Shown here in pieces: positions 1-11,624 of a DNA stretch of 64,000 nucleotides (the first letter of the stretch is position 1; every line of letters begins with the position of its first letter). The position numbers and the translations under genes are program-made. This DNA is from Prostheceraeus crozeri (taxonomy: Eukaryota; Platyhelminthes; Polycladida; Euryleptidae), in NCBI GenBank assembly GCA_907163375.1, contig CAJQUW010001406.1, positions 248,001 to 312,000 on the forward strand. Reading direction: 5' to 3'. Below the pieces are notes generated by a model. That model had not been told where the DNA came from. It searched no databases and worked only from the letters and a program-made list of their open reading frames with translations.

Positions 1-529
1 TGAAATCGAACAAAATAAAGCATTAAAAATGCTCTCCATGATGATAAGATATGAATGCCCCACGAGAAACAGTCTCGGAAAGCGCACACACACCTATATC
101 CTGTAGATTTCATAAGATTTTCACCTTTATTTGAACAACGATTGTGAATTCCAAGAAAAGTGATTTTGAAAAGCTTCTCACAGTAACAAGCAGAAGGAAG
201 AGGTAGCTACCGAATACGGGTTCCCAATCCATTCTAGGGAGAATATTCAAACTATTAAAAGCCATGCACTAACTTTTGATGCTCTATATTCGCGTTAACG
301 TCTTGCACAAAAAGTTGGCCTTGCTATGGCGGTCTTTTGAGGATTAACGGATATGGGATTGTACGAATGATTCATGTGAATTTTGAAGACTCGACAGGAG
401 GAATGTGACGAGGGTTCGCTTCGAAATGTCAAAACTTTTAAATTGAAATGCATTCACGGATGCCGTGCATAATAAATCTTTAGTTAGTCGGTGGAATTTA
501 ATTATTTAGGTTTCATTCATTTATAAATC

Positions 530-654
530 CAGGGATCAAAAGCGGTAATGGGAGCCATACAAAAATTCAGATATCAAGGGGCCCAAATAGAAGATAATGA
601 ACTTAGACCGACCTATTGGGCCCCACGGATTTCCGCAGAAAATTCGCATCCCTG
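530..654. mobile_element. possible short hAT-type MITE
   Basis: The stretch begins CAGGGATCAAAAGCG and ends with the inverted form of CAGGGATGCGAATTT, so the first eight bases of the two ends match as inverted repeats. This resembles the ends of the better supported MITE at 34593-34722. No clean 8-bp target duplication flanks it, so it may be old or a chance match. Confidence 0.3.
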
Positions 655-747
655 AAATCTCCATGAAATCACAATTATAGCCATGAAATCAGTGATGTAT
701 GATCTTCATGAGCAATGCAAACCAAAACACGACTGAAGCTTGGATAC

Positions 748-822
748 CTGCTGGTGGATATGGGGCTTGATAAGCTGGAAGTCCATCATAAGCCGGAGGC
801 TTCTCGGGAGGTTGGCTCATAC
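748..822 (-). CDS. first coding exon of a Pro/Tyr-rich N-terminus protein (partial gene)
   Basis: Read on the minus strand, an acceptor (ATTTACAG) at 823-830 is followed by GT and then an ATG at 818-820. The frame runs 24 codons and one extra base to a donor (CAG then GTATCC) at 747. The peptide starts MSQPPEKPPAYDGLPAYQAP and continues YPPAG. Proline-rich, PPxY-like N-termini of this kind are typical of small membrane adaptor proteins such as the LITAF/CDIP group and WW-domain ligands; that link is an inference from composition, because the cysteine-rich domain that would prove it is not in view. The ATG lies two bases after the acceptor, so a non-coding 5' exon is expected at higher coordinates, and the next exon should start in phase 1, either in 1-740 or beyond the left edge. 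I could not place either. It is the best host coding signal in the first 33 kb. Confidence 0.5.
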
Positions 823-830
823 CTGTAAAT

Positions 831-1700
831 ACACATTTGAGATTCAGTTCTATTGTAGCATTGATATTTCGGCATTACAGATAAATCATTTAAGCAAATA
901 ATTGAAGTGACGGTTGATCACAATGAATTTCAGGAGGAATTCATAGATTTTTAACGATTCAGTGCAATATCGGTTATCTGAATTCGACACTAAAATAATT
1001 ATAAAAAAACGCCGTCAAAATTCTATAGCAGTATATACCACAGTGTATTCTAGATGTGGCTCCCACCTTAAACTTCGCCACTTATTGATGATAGGTCACA
1101 TGATAACATCAACATAATTTGTAAGAAACGAAAAAAATATGAAATACTCAGCTGAACCACTTTTCATATCACCGGTCCTATCTATAAATTTTTTTTGTGA
1201 TGTACGAACAGTTCAACTGCCTTTCAAAATCACATCCCTTACGTTTTCAATTCACGTTTCCAAGACTATTCAAGCAAAATCGCTGTAAGGACATTTCATG
1301 AGCCGATAATGGATTTAAAGTTCTTCGGTCAATGAAATCAATATATAATATCAACATAAATCAAGAAGTCTTCAATGCCAGCAATAAGTTTGTCGTTCCA
1401 CAAACAGAATGAATTCACTATCACCAGCTTACATATTCTCTCATTTCAGAGTTGATTTCTGAGTTTTGCATACTGCATACTAGGCCTACTTGGCTGTGTG
1501 ACAGGACTGCATTGACCAAATCTTTATCAAAAGTGAGCTGTATGTCATTTATGGATTCTTAGCACTGTTATCGCGTAGCAATCTTACAAAGAAATGAGAT
1601 CCTAGTCGTTTTCTCAATAAAACATGTTTAACTGATTTTAAAAAGCACAGGCATTAATAATATCATTCTCAGAATGGAGATGTAGTCCGTTTGCTGGCGG
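831..1700. other. no gene recognised
   Basis: This AT-rich stretch shows no coding frame, terminal repeat or splice-flanked exon that I could support. It is probably intron or upstream DNA of the minus-strand gene whose coding exon ends at 822. Confidence 0.5.
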
Positions 1701-1710
1701 TTGTTAACAC

Positions 1711-1863
1711 TGATCAATAACGCTGAAGCAAGAACATGATGCTTAAGGTATTTAACTAATTTCTTTGTAAGTGCTAAATAACTGTAAAGTCACCCATAAT
1801 GGTATTGAATTACGCAATTGTTTAATTAAATCAATCATGTTCTTGCTTCAGCGTTATTGATCA
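1711..1863. repeat. 153-bp element with 30-bp perfect inverted repeats
   Basis: Positions 1711-1740 and 1834-1863 are exact reverse complements over 30 bases (left arm begins TGATCAATAACGCTGAAGCA). The 93-base spacer is AT-rich and non-coding. The size and arms fit a MITE or a solo foldback, but I see no flanking target duplication. Perfect identity of the arms suggests a young element or arm homogenisation. Confidence 0.75.
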
Positions 1864-2364
1864 ATATCAATCTCATTTTCTTATAAGAGTGACATTCAGA
1901 GATCCCTCTACTGACAAAAATATTTTTCTACATACATGTGTTACTCCAGTACTAGAATCGATGTATAACAAATATAGAAGCTTTCATAAACATAACACTG
2001 CTTATAAAACAGATATAGGCACCTATTGCCAAATTAGGCTCGGATTTGTGAATTATTAAACTAGTTTACTATACGAATAGTACTATAGCGGAAACAATAC
2101 TCAAGCTCCTACAATAAATTTATCGGAAACGTTTGTTATAGACGTTTTGCATGTAGGTTACTGTGGATTTGAACAAGAAAATCATTCGAGAGCTTTGACA
2201 ATGTCAACTTCATTCGAAGTTGATGACACCATTCGGGAAGAAGAAACTTCCAAATTTGCTACAATTACTTTTCCTAAGCGCATTTGTTTGTTCTAGAATG
2301 AAATATCGTATCTATCCTTAACATCCAATTGGCACCAGTTGACAATTTGCTCCTTCAGTGTCTC

Positions 2365-2765
2365 TCGAATGGATAATTCGTATATCGCCTACTATTGGAA
2401 GTGGCACCACACTCTCTCAAACAATAAGCTTTTGAACACCAGCCACTGAATGTGAGGCGTTCGTGTTGTGATATCACTTAGAACACACCAAAACACACAA
2501 CTGTCTAGCTACATTCAGTGTTTGCAGTGAGGAATTCTGAGAAGAGGATGGTTAAACAATCAAGTGGACTAATTTTCGCACGCCTGCCATCTTTAATAAT
2601 GATCGGAAGGACCAACACTATCGACAAAACTTGGGCTCTATTATCTGAATTCTTAGAATCTGAAGGAATCGTGGCAATCGAAGCACCTTGATGTAATTCA
2701 TTGCAATCCGCAAGCGACGCACGACTATTTTTCCTATCTCTATAAGGCATAAAAGAATCCTTCTT
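2365..2765 (-). repeat. dispersed repeat, copy 1 of 2 (family I)
   Basis: Read on the minus strand this matches 62540-62915 on the plus strand over about 380 bases. Shared blocks include TTCCGATCATTATTAAAGA and GAATTATCCATTCGAGA, with scattered substitutions and small indels. An 88-codon open frame overlaps it, but the indels between the copies do not respect a frame, so coding is not supported. I do not recognise the family. Confidence 0.65.
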
Positions 2766-3063
2766 GTCCACTCACTAAGTTCCAGCATGTGCCATCGTTT
2801 TGAATTAGTCTTCACTTCTAGCAAAAGGAAAGAGTCAAACAATCTAATTGTGTGGTGCACACGCCCTACGCAATCACAGTAACATTAGATTATTAACAAC
2901 AAACGGGTATCAACCGCAATTCAAGCAAAAACCGGAAAATCACCTCTCTGATAATAAAGAGAAAACATCTTCCTGTTAACCAGGCAAATGCCGACAATGA
3001 AATCAAATTGACTAGATGAGTGACCTTTGCCTCTTCATAATGTTAATAATAATAAGCACCAGT

Positions 3064-3590
3064 CATCATCATCATCATCAAACCAGTTTGAATCCGGTTT
3101 TGTCCCCGACGAGCGAGGGTGGCCGGATGTACATCATTGCACACCTCACACCTCTCCATTTTGTCCTGTTCTGGGCATCTTCTTTTTTAAAACCGATCTT
3201 CTTCACCTCTTCCTCGACTTGTTTTCGCCACATGCGCCTTGGCCGGCCCCGCTTCCGCTGTCCCTGAACTTCACAGTTAATTGCCTTCTGCAGAATGTCG
3301 CCCACTTCCCTCCTCAAAATGTGACCGTACCAGCGGACTGCATTCGATTTCGCCAACTACCCGATTTCCTCTTTCAACCAAAGCATTCTCATCAAAATGT
3401 TGCTATTCTTTCTCTCCATGAGTTTCGTCCCACACATTGCATTGATCATCGCCCTCTCATTCCTCCTCAAAATACTCATTTCAACCTTTCGCAAGCACCA
3501 AGTCTCACTACTATACAGTAGTATCACTGGCCTTACGCAACTCCGATATACCAGTATGAAGTACAAAATGTTTGCCAGAAAAACCAAAGT
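3064..3590 (-). mobile_element. 3' end of a non-LTR retrotransposon (LINE)
   Basis: Two minus-strand frames carry the region that follows the reverse transcriptase in many invertebrate LINEs. One (3357-3587) has the YSSETWCLRK block and ERAMINAMCG. The next (3078-3356) has VRWYGHILRRE, then QRKRGRPRRMWRKQVEEEVK, then NRTKWR and YIRPPS. The break between the two frames shows it is dead. Just after the coding end on the minus strand comes a short run of ATG repeats (3064-3080), which fits the simple-repeat tail of such elements. The 5' part, including the catalytic domain, is missing, so this is a typical 5'-truncated insertion. Confidence 0.85.
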
Positions 3591-3599
3591 TCGTCACTT

Positions 3600-5210
3600 G
3601 TCACGATGTCATCTAACAATGAACATGCGAGCGCAATTGTCATTTGTAATGTCGGAATGACCTCACTGCATCAGTTAGGGCGCGTGAAAGAAAGGCTACC
3701 ATCAGTTTTCATCGCCTAATACCTTACGGAGATTATCCAAAGTCATTGAGCAATTTCTGATGTCTGAAACATGTGTAAGCAATCTGATTTGCTCAAATTA
3801 ATGAGATGTTGTTTATGCAGACAATTTGCCCACAACTAATTAGATAGCAACACGTACACTTTAATTGAATAGGTTACTGCACAATTCATCGACGTAGTTT
3901 AGTCCCTTTCCTTTTCTTATTATGAGATTTCACACATGTCCTTGATTATCGCCTTCTCCGCTCAGCGAACATAATCACTGAGAGCTTAGATTTCAGCAAT
4001 TTTTCAGCTGATTGTGGCCTTGTCCGTGAAAGATAGGTGAGTCTACTGAATCCACCACATAATTGCAAAGAATTTAATGCAACGTGAGGACTTCCACGGA
4101 GCGGCAATTCAGCTAGTAGCTATTGTCATTGCTAATTTTCTTTTGTCTTCGACGCATCGTTTCCAATAGTCCTACTCTTCCTCACCTACAAATATCCCTA
4201 AATGCGAACCACTAGCAAATCACTTTCGTGTGAATTAGCTTTGCGGAGTCATCATTGAGGTTATGCCATTCAAGATAAAATTATGGGCTTGTGTATTTGT
4301 GCGGTTGTATAGACTGCTCCGATGCAACCGATAATTGCGTAAGATGTTTTTTACGTTTCGTTGAGGATTTTAGGGACACAAACGTGAAGAGAAGGATTCT
4401 AAAACCCTCAGAGAACTACAGACCGGTTTTGGGTTTATTGGCTTCTCATCGATGCAGGATACGTGAATGAAGGAAAGTTGACAAAACGATGTAATTGTAT
4501 TGCGTAGCTTCGATTTTAGTACTTTTGACAGCATTTTATATGCTTTCTCTCTTTTTACTACAAGATAATAGTACCTATTAGATTTTGTTCGCAGAGAACG
4601 AGATTGTGGTGTTAGATATGAGACTTAGTCATGATCTTATGATCGTACAAAGTTTTTCAGATTTATCACATAGAATCGCTTTATAGGCCTCTCTGTAGAC
4701 CAACTTGTTTTGCAGTGATAACAGATATTAGGCCGCAGTATCCATGTAGCATGTAACATGTAATGTATACCCATTTCATCCCAAACATGGAGTGAAATAG
4801 GCAAAAATATAGTTTTTGAAAATGATAGCAGTGTAAGAAAAATTATAAAAAAATACTATCAGAAATTTGCTAAGCATCACTATCAAAGTATGCTATAAAG
4901 GCCAGCGGCTACAATATTTATTTTCAGTAGTTGGTTAAATGGTAATTATGTTGATCTCTCTTACTGAAATGACTAATCTGAATTGTCGGTAGAAAAGCGT
5001 TGTATTATCAGAACCGTTTACCACAAAATTACAACTTCTTGAAATCTTTATGACTTCACGACAACATAAAGAATGTTCTAAAAAATCAAATACCAGAGAA
5101 ACTAGGAAAGCAAATGAGGGATGTCATTATCTCGAGTCAGCATTGACTTTGGAATTTTCTCCTTCGCACTGGCGGTTTTAAATTGCCCCATGATATCTTT
5201 TAAGTAAAGT
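3600..5210. other. no gene recognised
   Basis: AT-rich non-coding DNA. A phrase near 4765 (GTATACCCATTTCA) recurs near 20086 and 20420, hinting at more of an old repeat, but ends cannot be drawn. No exon is supported. Confidence 0.4.
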
Positions 5211-5214
5211 GAAG

Positions 5215-5850
5215 ATCGATATTTAAATCAACAAGAGTTCTCGCACTGCCATGAACCACCTTCGCTTCTCTAATATAGGAGGAAAACTGCAACCACATCA
5301 TAGTTCATCTCTACTTGACCGATGTACCGTCTGCCTTTATTCAAATTTAATAACAGGCAAGTCGTCGTTTCAAATTTTAGATTGATGGGAAGCCGGCATC
5401 TTCTTTTTCATTCGTATCTTCATCTGAAAGGGCTTCGTTATCGCTCAACATGGTATCTTTGTTTTCAATCGCTTTGACGGCGGTTTCATACACAGCTAAT
5501 CATCTGAATTCCTGATCTTCAAAAGCAATGGATTTCATTTTCTTCAGACGAATGTTACTCCTTTCTTCATCTTCAACACATTTCAAAGCTAATGACGATG
5601 TCAACACTTCACCTATTTTGTTGTGCGTGTAATTTCTGATGTTCGAAGAGGATCACGCGTTTTGGTTTCCTAGAGACAAGTAGGCCTATTGATAAGAACT
5701 GATTCCGAATACTTTAGGATATTGACAGCTCCCGTTGCATTCAACTTTTCAGTCGGAGGTTGACGCTGTTTACCACAGATGTACGGGAAACTAGGTGTAG
5801 CACAGTACCACCACGGAATCTGCTGATTGCCGACTCTGGTTTAGATTTTA
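5215..5850 (-). repeat. dispersed repeat with decayed coding tail, copy 1 of 2 (family II)
   Basis: This region matches 19155-19800 in the same orientation. On the minus strand both copies encode an acidic C-terminal stretch (CVEDEE, then RLKKMKS, then LSDNEALSDEDTNEKED) ended by a stop, followed about 60 bases later by AATAAA inside a conserved tail. Conservation of an acidic tail plus a polyadenylation signal suggests the 3' part of a mobile element gene or a retrocopied host gene. I do not recognise the family. The reading frame is interrupted in this copy. Confidence 0.55.
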
Positions 5851-6329
5851 AACTATGACAAAATTCAACTAAAAATTGTTTTTAATAGGATTTTTAAACT
5901 TTGTTTTCGTCGTTTTGTGATCCCATCGTTGTCCGTCAGTGAATTGTGTTTACCGGCTTCACTTCGTCTCTTGTCTGCTGTTGCCTGTGTAACACTGTGT
6001 GTTACATTCTGACGTCAGACTATCGGTCATCTCTTGTACGTCGATTTTCAATTACCGGATGCTGTACATTATCAAGAAGTCATAGCCACAGTTTGTTTAG
6101 CTGAACTACTGGTTAAGTGCTTAGTTTGACAAATACGTCCATGAAATATACGTCCAAAAATCGATGGCATTGAAGAGCCATGTTCAAATTTAAAACGCAA
6201 CAAGATCGGTTTAGGGAAGACTTCAATAAAGTGTCGAATGATCTTGCTATTCAAGACAGCGTATTCGAATTCTTTTCGATATCGAGTATCGAGCGTTTTG
6301 TTTGAGGCTGAGCGACGACATTCAAAGCT

Positions 6330-8645
6330 CGGAAATAAAATCGTATCTGGTCTGACTGAACCAACATATGGAAATTCAGCTGTTAGAAATAAACGAAGAT
6401 ACAAGGAAGATTGAGGAGATACTGCGGTATTTGAGGATTGAAACAGAAGAAATAGAATAAATACATCGAATCGGTAGAATATCAACTGAGCGTCCACGTC
6501 TAATGAGAGTGAAATGTCGAAATGTTAACAATCGAAATCGAATTCTTCGAAACTCTTAAGAACTTAGAAAGTCAAATCTTTTCCGAGATGTATTCTTCAA
6601 CAAAGACTTATCAAGAGCCCAGCAGTGGCAGCATAACACACTACGAGAAGAACTCAACAGAAGAAGAAACAACGGCGAAGACGTTATAGTAAGACATGTA
6701 GAAGTTATTGCAAAAAGTGAAATTTCAACACAAAATTACAGAAAGAAGGAAAATTTTCACAACTGATTTTACCAAAACTTTCTTATCCGACTTTATTGCT
6801 GACAAATATTCGCTCTATTCGTGGCAAGTTTGATGAACTTCCTGCTACAATATTTGCTTCATCTTCAGACATTATTTTCCTCGCTGAGACATGGTTGAAT
6901 TCCAAAATTGACTCTTCATCAAATCGAGATTTCGGGCTATACTATCATCCGAGAAGACCGTAAGGCACCCAAAGGATGTGGAATCGCCGTTTACGTTAGA
7001 AGTGGAACTGCATATAGCTTAATCGATGAACATTCGATAAATTATGAGGAAATCGAATGTATTCTACTGAATATTATTGCATCGACATTGCTTATATTGT
7101 GCATATACATACCTCCTTCTGTTTCCGCATACACACTGAAGCCTATTCGGGAAAGCATGACTTCTCTTTTGATATCCTGTTGACGATGTACCCCAATAAA
7201 GAGATAATCCTTCTGGTTGACTTCAATCATTTCAAAAATAGCCAACTTTGTAACGATTTGGACCTTGTTGATATAGTCAATAATACCACGCGCGGCAGCA
7301 ATAAGCTTGATCACATACTCATATCAAAGAGACTCACGGAAATATATCAAAACAAGTATTTCATCTATAAAGCACGATTGGAAATTCTGATCACATACTC
7401 ATTGTATCTGATTCCCTATTCTCAACCCAACAACATGACGAATAAGCAATGCCGCACTATATGTAATTTAGAAAATCGAATATTGATTTTTTAAGAACGT
7501 TGTTATCGGAAATTGATTGGGATTCTTTGACTGAATCATCTGTGACTTTAGATTCACTGTGGAATTCTTTCAACTGCATTCTCTTTTCCTGTTTTGATCT
7601 CAACATACCCAAAAACTTGTATTTACTACTGAAAGGGACAAAGATTGGTTGTCACCACTAACAAAATCTCTAATAAATGATCGTTGGCATGCCTACCGCA
7701 GTGGTGACTGGGATAGATACAACTTTTTGAAGGAGAAAGTAAAAAAGTAAATTGTGAAATCAAAACAACTTTTCGTAAACCCGAAATCAATGGAGTTTGG
7801 AAGATAACCAAACAAATAAATGGCAAAACAAAGAATGGAGTTTGGGAGAAACTGATATCAAATCAATCAAATCCTGAGGCAATTGCAGACACAATCGCCC
7901 TCAATCTAGAACGTAAATATCATAGTGACAAAATATAAGTTCAAGATTTTGATGATGACGATTGGAATGTGAATATAACGGAGGAAAGAGTTTACAAACA
8001 ACTGAAAGCGCTTTATTGGAAGAAATCCACTGGATACGGAAATCTTCCCATTTGTATATAAAATGAAGTCGCTGATTATATTGCATACCCAATGAAGAGA
8101 ATCTTTGAACTTTCTGCACAGCAGCGAGTTTTTCCAAGTGCGTGGAAAAAGTCAATCATAACTCCATTGCCAAAGACATCACCTCCTTCCATCGATAAAG
8201 TTCGTCCGATTAACATCCTTCCAAAAATGTCAAGAATTTTTGAAAAAATATCTTAAGAGAGCAATTGGGAGAAATTCCTGGTTCACGATGGGACCAGTCA
8301 GCATGGTGTCCGACTTGAGCATTCCACGACACCTGCTTTGGTAGAGCTTCTTGAAAATGAATTAAAATGATTTACTATTTGATGGAGTCGCTATCATCGC
8401 TTTCGACATGTCGGCAGCTTTTACTTCGTTGGATCATTCTATAATACTGCAGAAGTTTAAGAACTTTGGATTTCCTCTGGGTTTCCTGAAGTGGCTTGGA
8501 TATCTTTGTAGTTGGGTACACTCCATCTTCTTTGTGACATGCATATACATACACTTCATGAACTGCCAGGGAATCTCAGGCCAATATAAATGGCTTACAA
8601 AGCAAATATATGGGACTCCCAAGGGCAGGCTCAATGATGAAAATT
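6330..8645 (+). mobile_element. degenerate CR1/jockey-type LINE (ORF1, endonuclease, partial RT)
   Basis: The parts come in the expected order. At 6400-6760 several frames give an ORF1-like tract (IHRIGR, RPRLMRVK, NRNRILRNS, then ELNRRRNNGEDVI). At 6795-7330 is an apurinic-type endonuclease start (NIRSIRGKFDELPA, DIIFLAETWL, GCGIAVYVRSG) and later LDHILISKR. At 8390-8645 is part of a reverse transcriptase (AFDMSAAFTSLDHSIILQKF), which ends before the catalytic YADD motif. Stops and frame changes occur throughout, so it is inactive. Element types with this layout sit in the CR1/jockey group of LINEs. A perfect TGACGTCA lies upstream at about 6011 and could belong to the 5' region, though the 5' end is not defined. 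Confidence 0.8.
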
Positions 8646-8767
8646 AATGTTTTTTGTACCAGTGACTCAAAAGATGAAAGATCACATAATATATAGCATA
8701 TTTCCGGAAAATGAAGTAAAAAATACTTTAGATTCAGATTAGCTGGTTTTCTTTGATATGCTAAACG

Positions 8768-8819
8768 TTCGCGAAACTAACCCCGTGTAATCGAAATACC
8801 ACGGGGTAAAATTCGCGAA
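8768..8819. repeat. 20-bp stem hairpin with CTTCGCGAA motif
   Basis: Arms 8768-8787 and 8800-8819 pair as inverted repeats with a 12-base loop (TTCGCGAA outside, CCCCGTG/CACGGGG inside). The outer motif returns twice at 9101-9147 as CTTCGCGAAATTTAACC and CTTCGCGAAATTAACC, so the hairpin and these direct copies look like parts of one repeat family. Confidence 0.6.
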
Positions 8820-9407
8820 GTCCGTATCGTAGTATGATGACTGTGTAGGTAATCGTGTATGTATATCTGAGAGCATTAAATAGTATCCATTTAGTCAAAA
8901 CTTACTAAGACTGAGAAAAGTTTCGAAAGTGTCCGACAAAGTTAATATTTAGAAAATTTTCTGTGTGTTTACGCTTTAATGTCCAAAATAATATATAAAC
9001 ACGTCGGCGGTGAATTATTTGGATATCTGAGGACTCCATACATCTGTCTTTACGAACAATACGTTTTAGATCTGGCAGTTGCCATTATATCTGAAAAAAT
9101 TACTTCGCGAAATTTAACCACCAACCTTGACTTCGCGAAATTAACCTCCCTGACTATACAATTAATTTTTGCTGAGAAATTATACATGGTATAAATGGCT
9201 GAGAAATTGTACATGTAAAAAATGCAACGTCATTACGCTTCAGAGCGATTTTTTAATCTGTAGGATTATCTATTAAGCCTAATATGACATATCTGATATC
9301 CTAAGCTAGCGTCAGTCACTTATGATGGAACAACTGTAAAATTGATTTTCACTCGCGTAATAAGTGCTGTATAGAATTTAACGTTGCTACGTTTCAAGCG
9401 TAATAAC

Positions 9408-10742
9408 CAGGGAATTTGAACGATCGGTCTGAACGAACGATTGAACGGTATGTCTGCGAGACCGATGAACGGTGATTGGAGAGAACGGCTTTTTTGCTTG
9501 ATTGAACGTTAATTAAACTCCGGAAAGCACGGTAAAAGAAAAAATGCTGGAATATCCTTGATACTTTCTGAAATTGCTCATTTACACACTGACATCAATA
9601 AAGTACGTAGTATTTCGAAATTTGAAAATACTTAGTGCCAATTTGGAGATCGGTCACCAGTGGCCCATTCGGTTTTCGTGGTAGTGAAACCGCGGAAATT
9701 TCGATAAAGGAAAAGTCTATTGATGTTCATCGAAATTGTTTGTTAAAGCACTAAGACTTCAGTTCAATGACATTTCGTGAATAAAATGACAACAGACTTG
9801 CTATCTGACAACAGACCTCCACCTCTCGTTATTGATTTAGTAGGCCTATTCCGAAAATACATGTGTTACTCATGAACTACTAAAAAATCTCTACGCATAT
9901 CACCATCAACACGGTTTAGCAGTGATGAAAACTGGAGAAGTAGGACTGCAGACGCTTCACGTCCTTCCATGAAGCAACTAAATTCGTCATGATGCGCCCT
10001 AAACTGTCATTTAATTCATCACTTGGTCACAAAACATTGGACAGTTTGAATTCAAAAGCTGTGACAAAGTCAGTGGATACGCAGGTAGGGATTCATGGCG
10101 GCATGCATGACGTGGGCATAATGCATGTGGGCTAAACTCATTATACAATTGAATCTAGTCACCTCGTATTCTTTTGTCTGTTTCCGCAGGCTAGACCTAG
10201 GTCCATGCTAGCTGACAAGTGTCAAATGAGTGAACATCGACCCATCGTCACCTAACACCTTCGTGCAGCGTGATGCTGCTAAAGCGTGTTATAGGCTAAT
10301 CATCACGACAGAAGGATTTTGACTTCCTCTATGGATTTTGATATTCTCTGGTTTGAATGGGTTTGATATAAAAAGGCGCGTGTAACGTGTAACGTTTGAA
10401 GTCAACTTATGTTTCGTATTGTCATTGCGGGGCAATGCCGACAACGTATTTCCGATAGTGAAATCAGTATTATTTCGCGATGTCAGATGTGGGAACATCC
10501 TGCAGTGCCAGCTTCCACGTTCCTCTCAAAACCCCCAATGTTGGCTAGAAACAACAGCACTATATAAGGTCCATCAAAATTAAACATTGTTTTGACTTAA
10601 AAAGAAAGATTGAACTGGTGTTTTACACCATGAGCGAACGGAACGGGGGTGATGGCTTATTTGAGCGGTGAACGAACGGGTCTGAAAGGCTAGTGATCGG
10701 AGGATCGAACGAACGTGAAAATATAACCGTTCAAATGCCCTA
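9408..10742. mobile_element. hAT DNA transposon with 8-bp target duplication
   Basis: The left end reads CAGGGAATTTGAACG and the right end is the inverted form of TAGGGCATTTGAACG. The flanks are GTAATAAC on the left and GTTATAAC on the right, 7 of 8 bases identical, which is the 8-bp duplication made by hAT transposases. Many direct and inverted GAACGAACG words sit just inside both ends, as subterminal transposase sites do in hAT elements. I found no convincing transposase inside the 1,335 bp, so it looks non-autonomous. The surrounding DNA is itself loosely inverted across the insertion (ACGTTTCAA on the left, TTGAAACGT on the right), so the hAT may have entered the centre of an older palindrome. 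Confidence 0.8.
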
Positions 10743-11620
10743 GTTATAACGTTACATTGAAACGTGATAGTCGTTACACAAATTGTATTTTATAATTGTA
10801 AACAATTATCCTATGTCTCAAGAGGAACCTCGCGAGCATCGCGACTTAAGCTTCGATTAATTTCAAATCCTATCGTGTGTATCTGACATCAATTTATGTA
10901 AAAGTTTAACTAGCCGTTTCTATGAATAACAGCGGCGCTACATCGCACGTGAACACTAAATTCCAACAACTTATTTTGTAGTACTACAAAATTTAGCGGA
11001 TAAAATAAATAAAATATTGAATTATGTAGGCCTATAGATACTCTGAAGCTACTGTTTGCATGTTTCATATGTTTTGCTATTCTTCATAAGTGAATCAATG
11101 AAAATTAAAGTCCGTGGTAGCGACGTTACACGATTTGCTATGAAAATCATGTGGTGGTTACTTATGAGAGAAAGTCTACGAACTTGAAGATTTGATCGCG
11201 ACCATTATACCACATACACAAGCAAAGCTAAAATCATATCAGTTTCCTAAAAGTTGTTAGAAATATGTTCGTATATTGCCCTAGTAGTGGCATGTTGAAG
11301 TCGCGGAGTCTAGTCAAAATGGTCCACGTGCGAAATCGTCTTACATAGTTTTGATAAAACTGTCCCGAGTCTCGAGATAAAATGAAATAACGGAAACTTT
11401 CTCAGTAACATCTGAAACATACGCCTCTGTTAAATATAAGCGGAAAATTGATAGCCTCTGAGTTTGAAAACAGGTCTAAGTAGGACTACTTCCCCTGGCA
11501 GTCAGAGGCTATTGGTTTATCGACTAAAATTTTAACAAGAACGAAGTTTTTGATGCTGCTGAGACCGTCACTGTTATTCAAATTTTTTGAGACTTTCACT
11601 GGGACAGGTTTATTGAAACC
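10743..11620. other. no gene recognised
   Basis: Non-coding AT-rich sequence with stops in all frames. No terminal repeats or exon signals that I could support. Confidence 0.4.
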
Positions 11621-11624
11621 GAAT

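Noticed and set aside
1-110. Phase-1 open tract on the minus strand near the left edge as the second exon of the 748-822 gene
   Set aside because: The acceptor has no good pyrimidine tract and the encoded residues show no domain, so it was not called.
6072-6497. 141-codon minus-strand frame
   Set aside because: It lies antisense to the LINE ORF1 region, has no recognised domain and no splice context; treated as a shadow frame.
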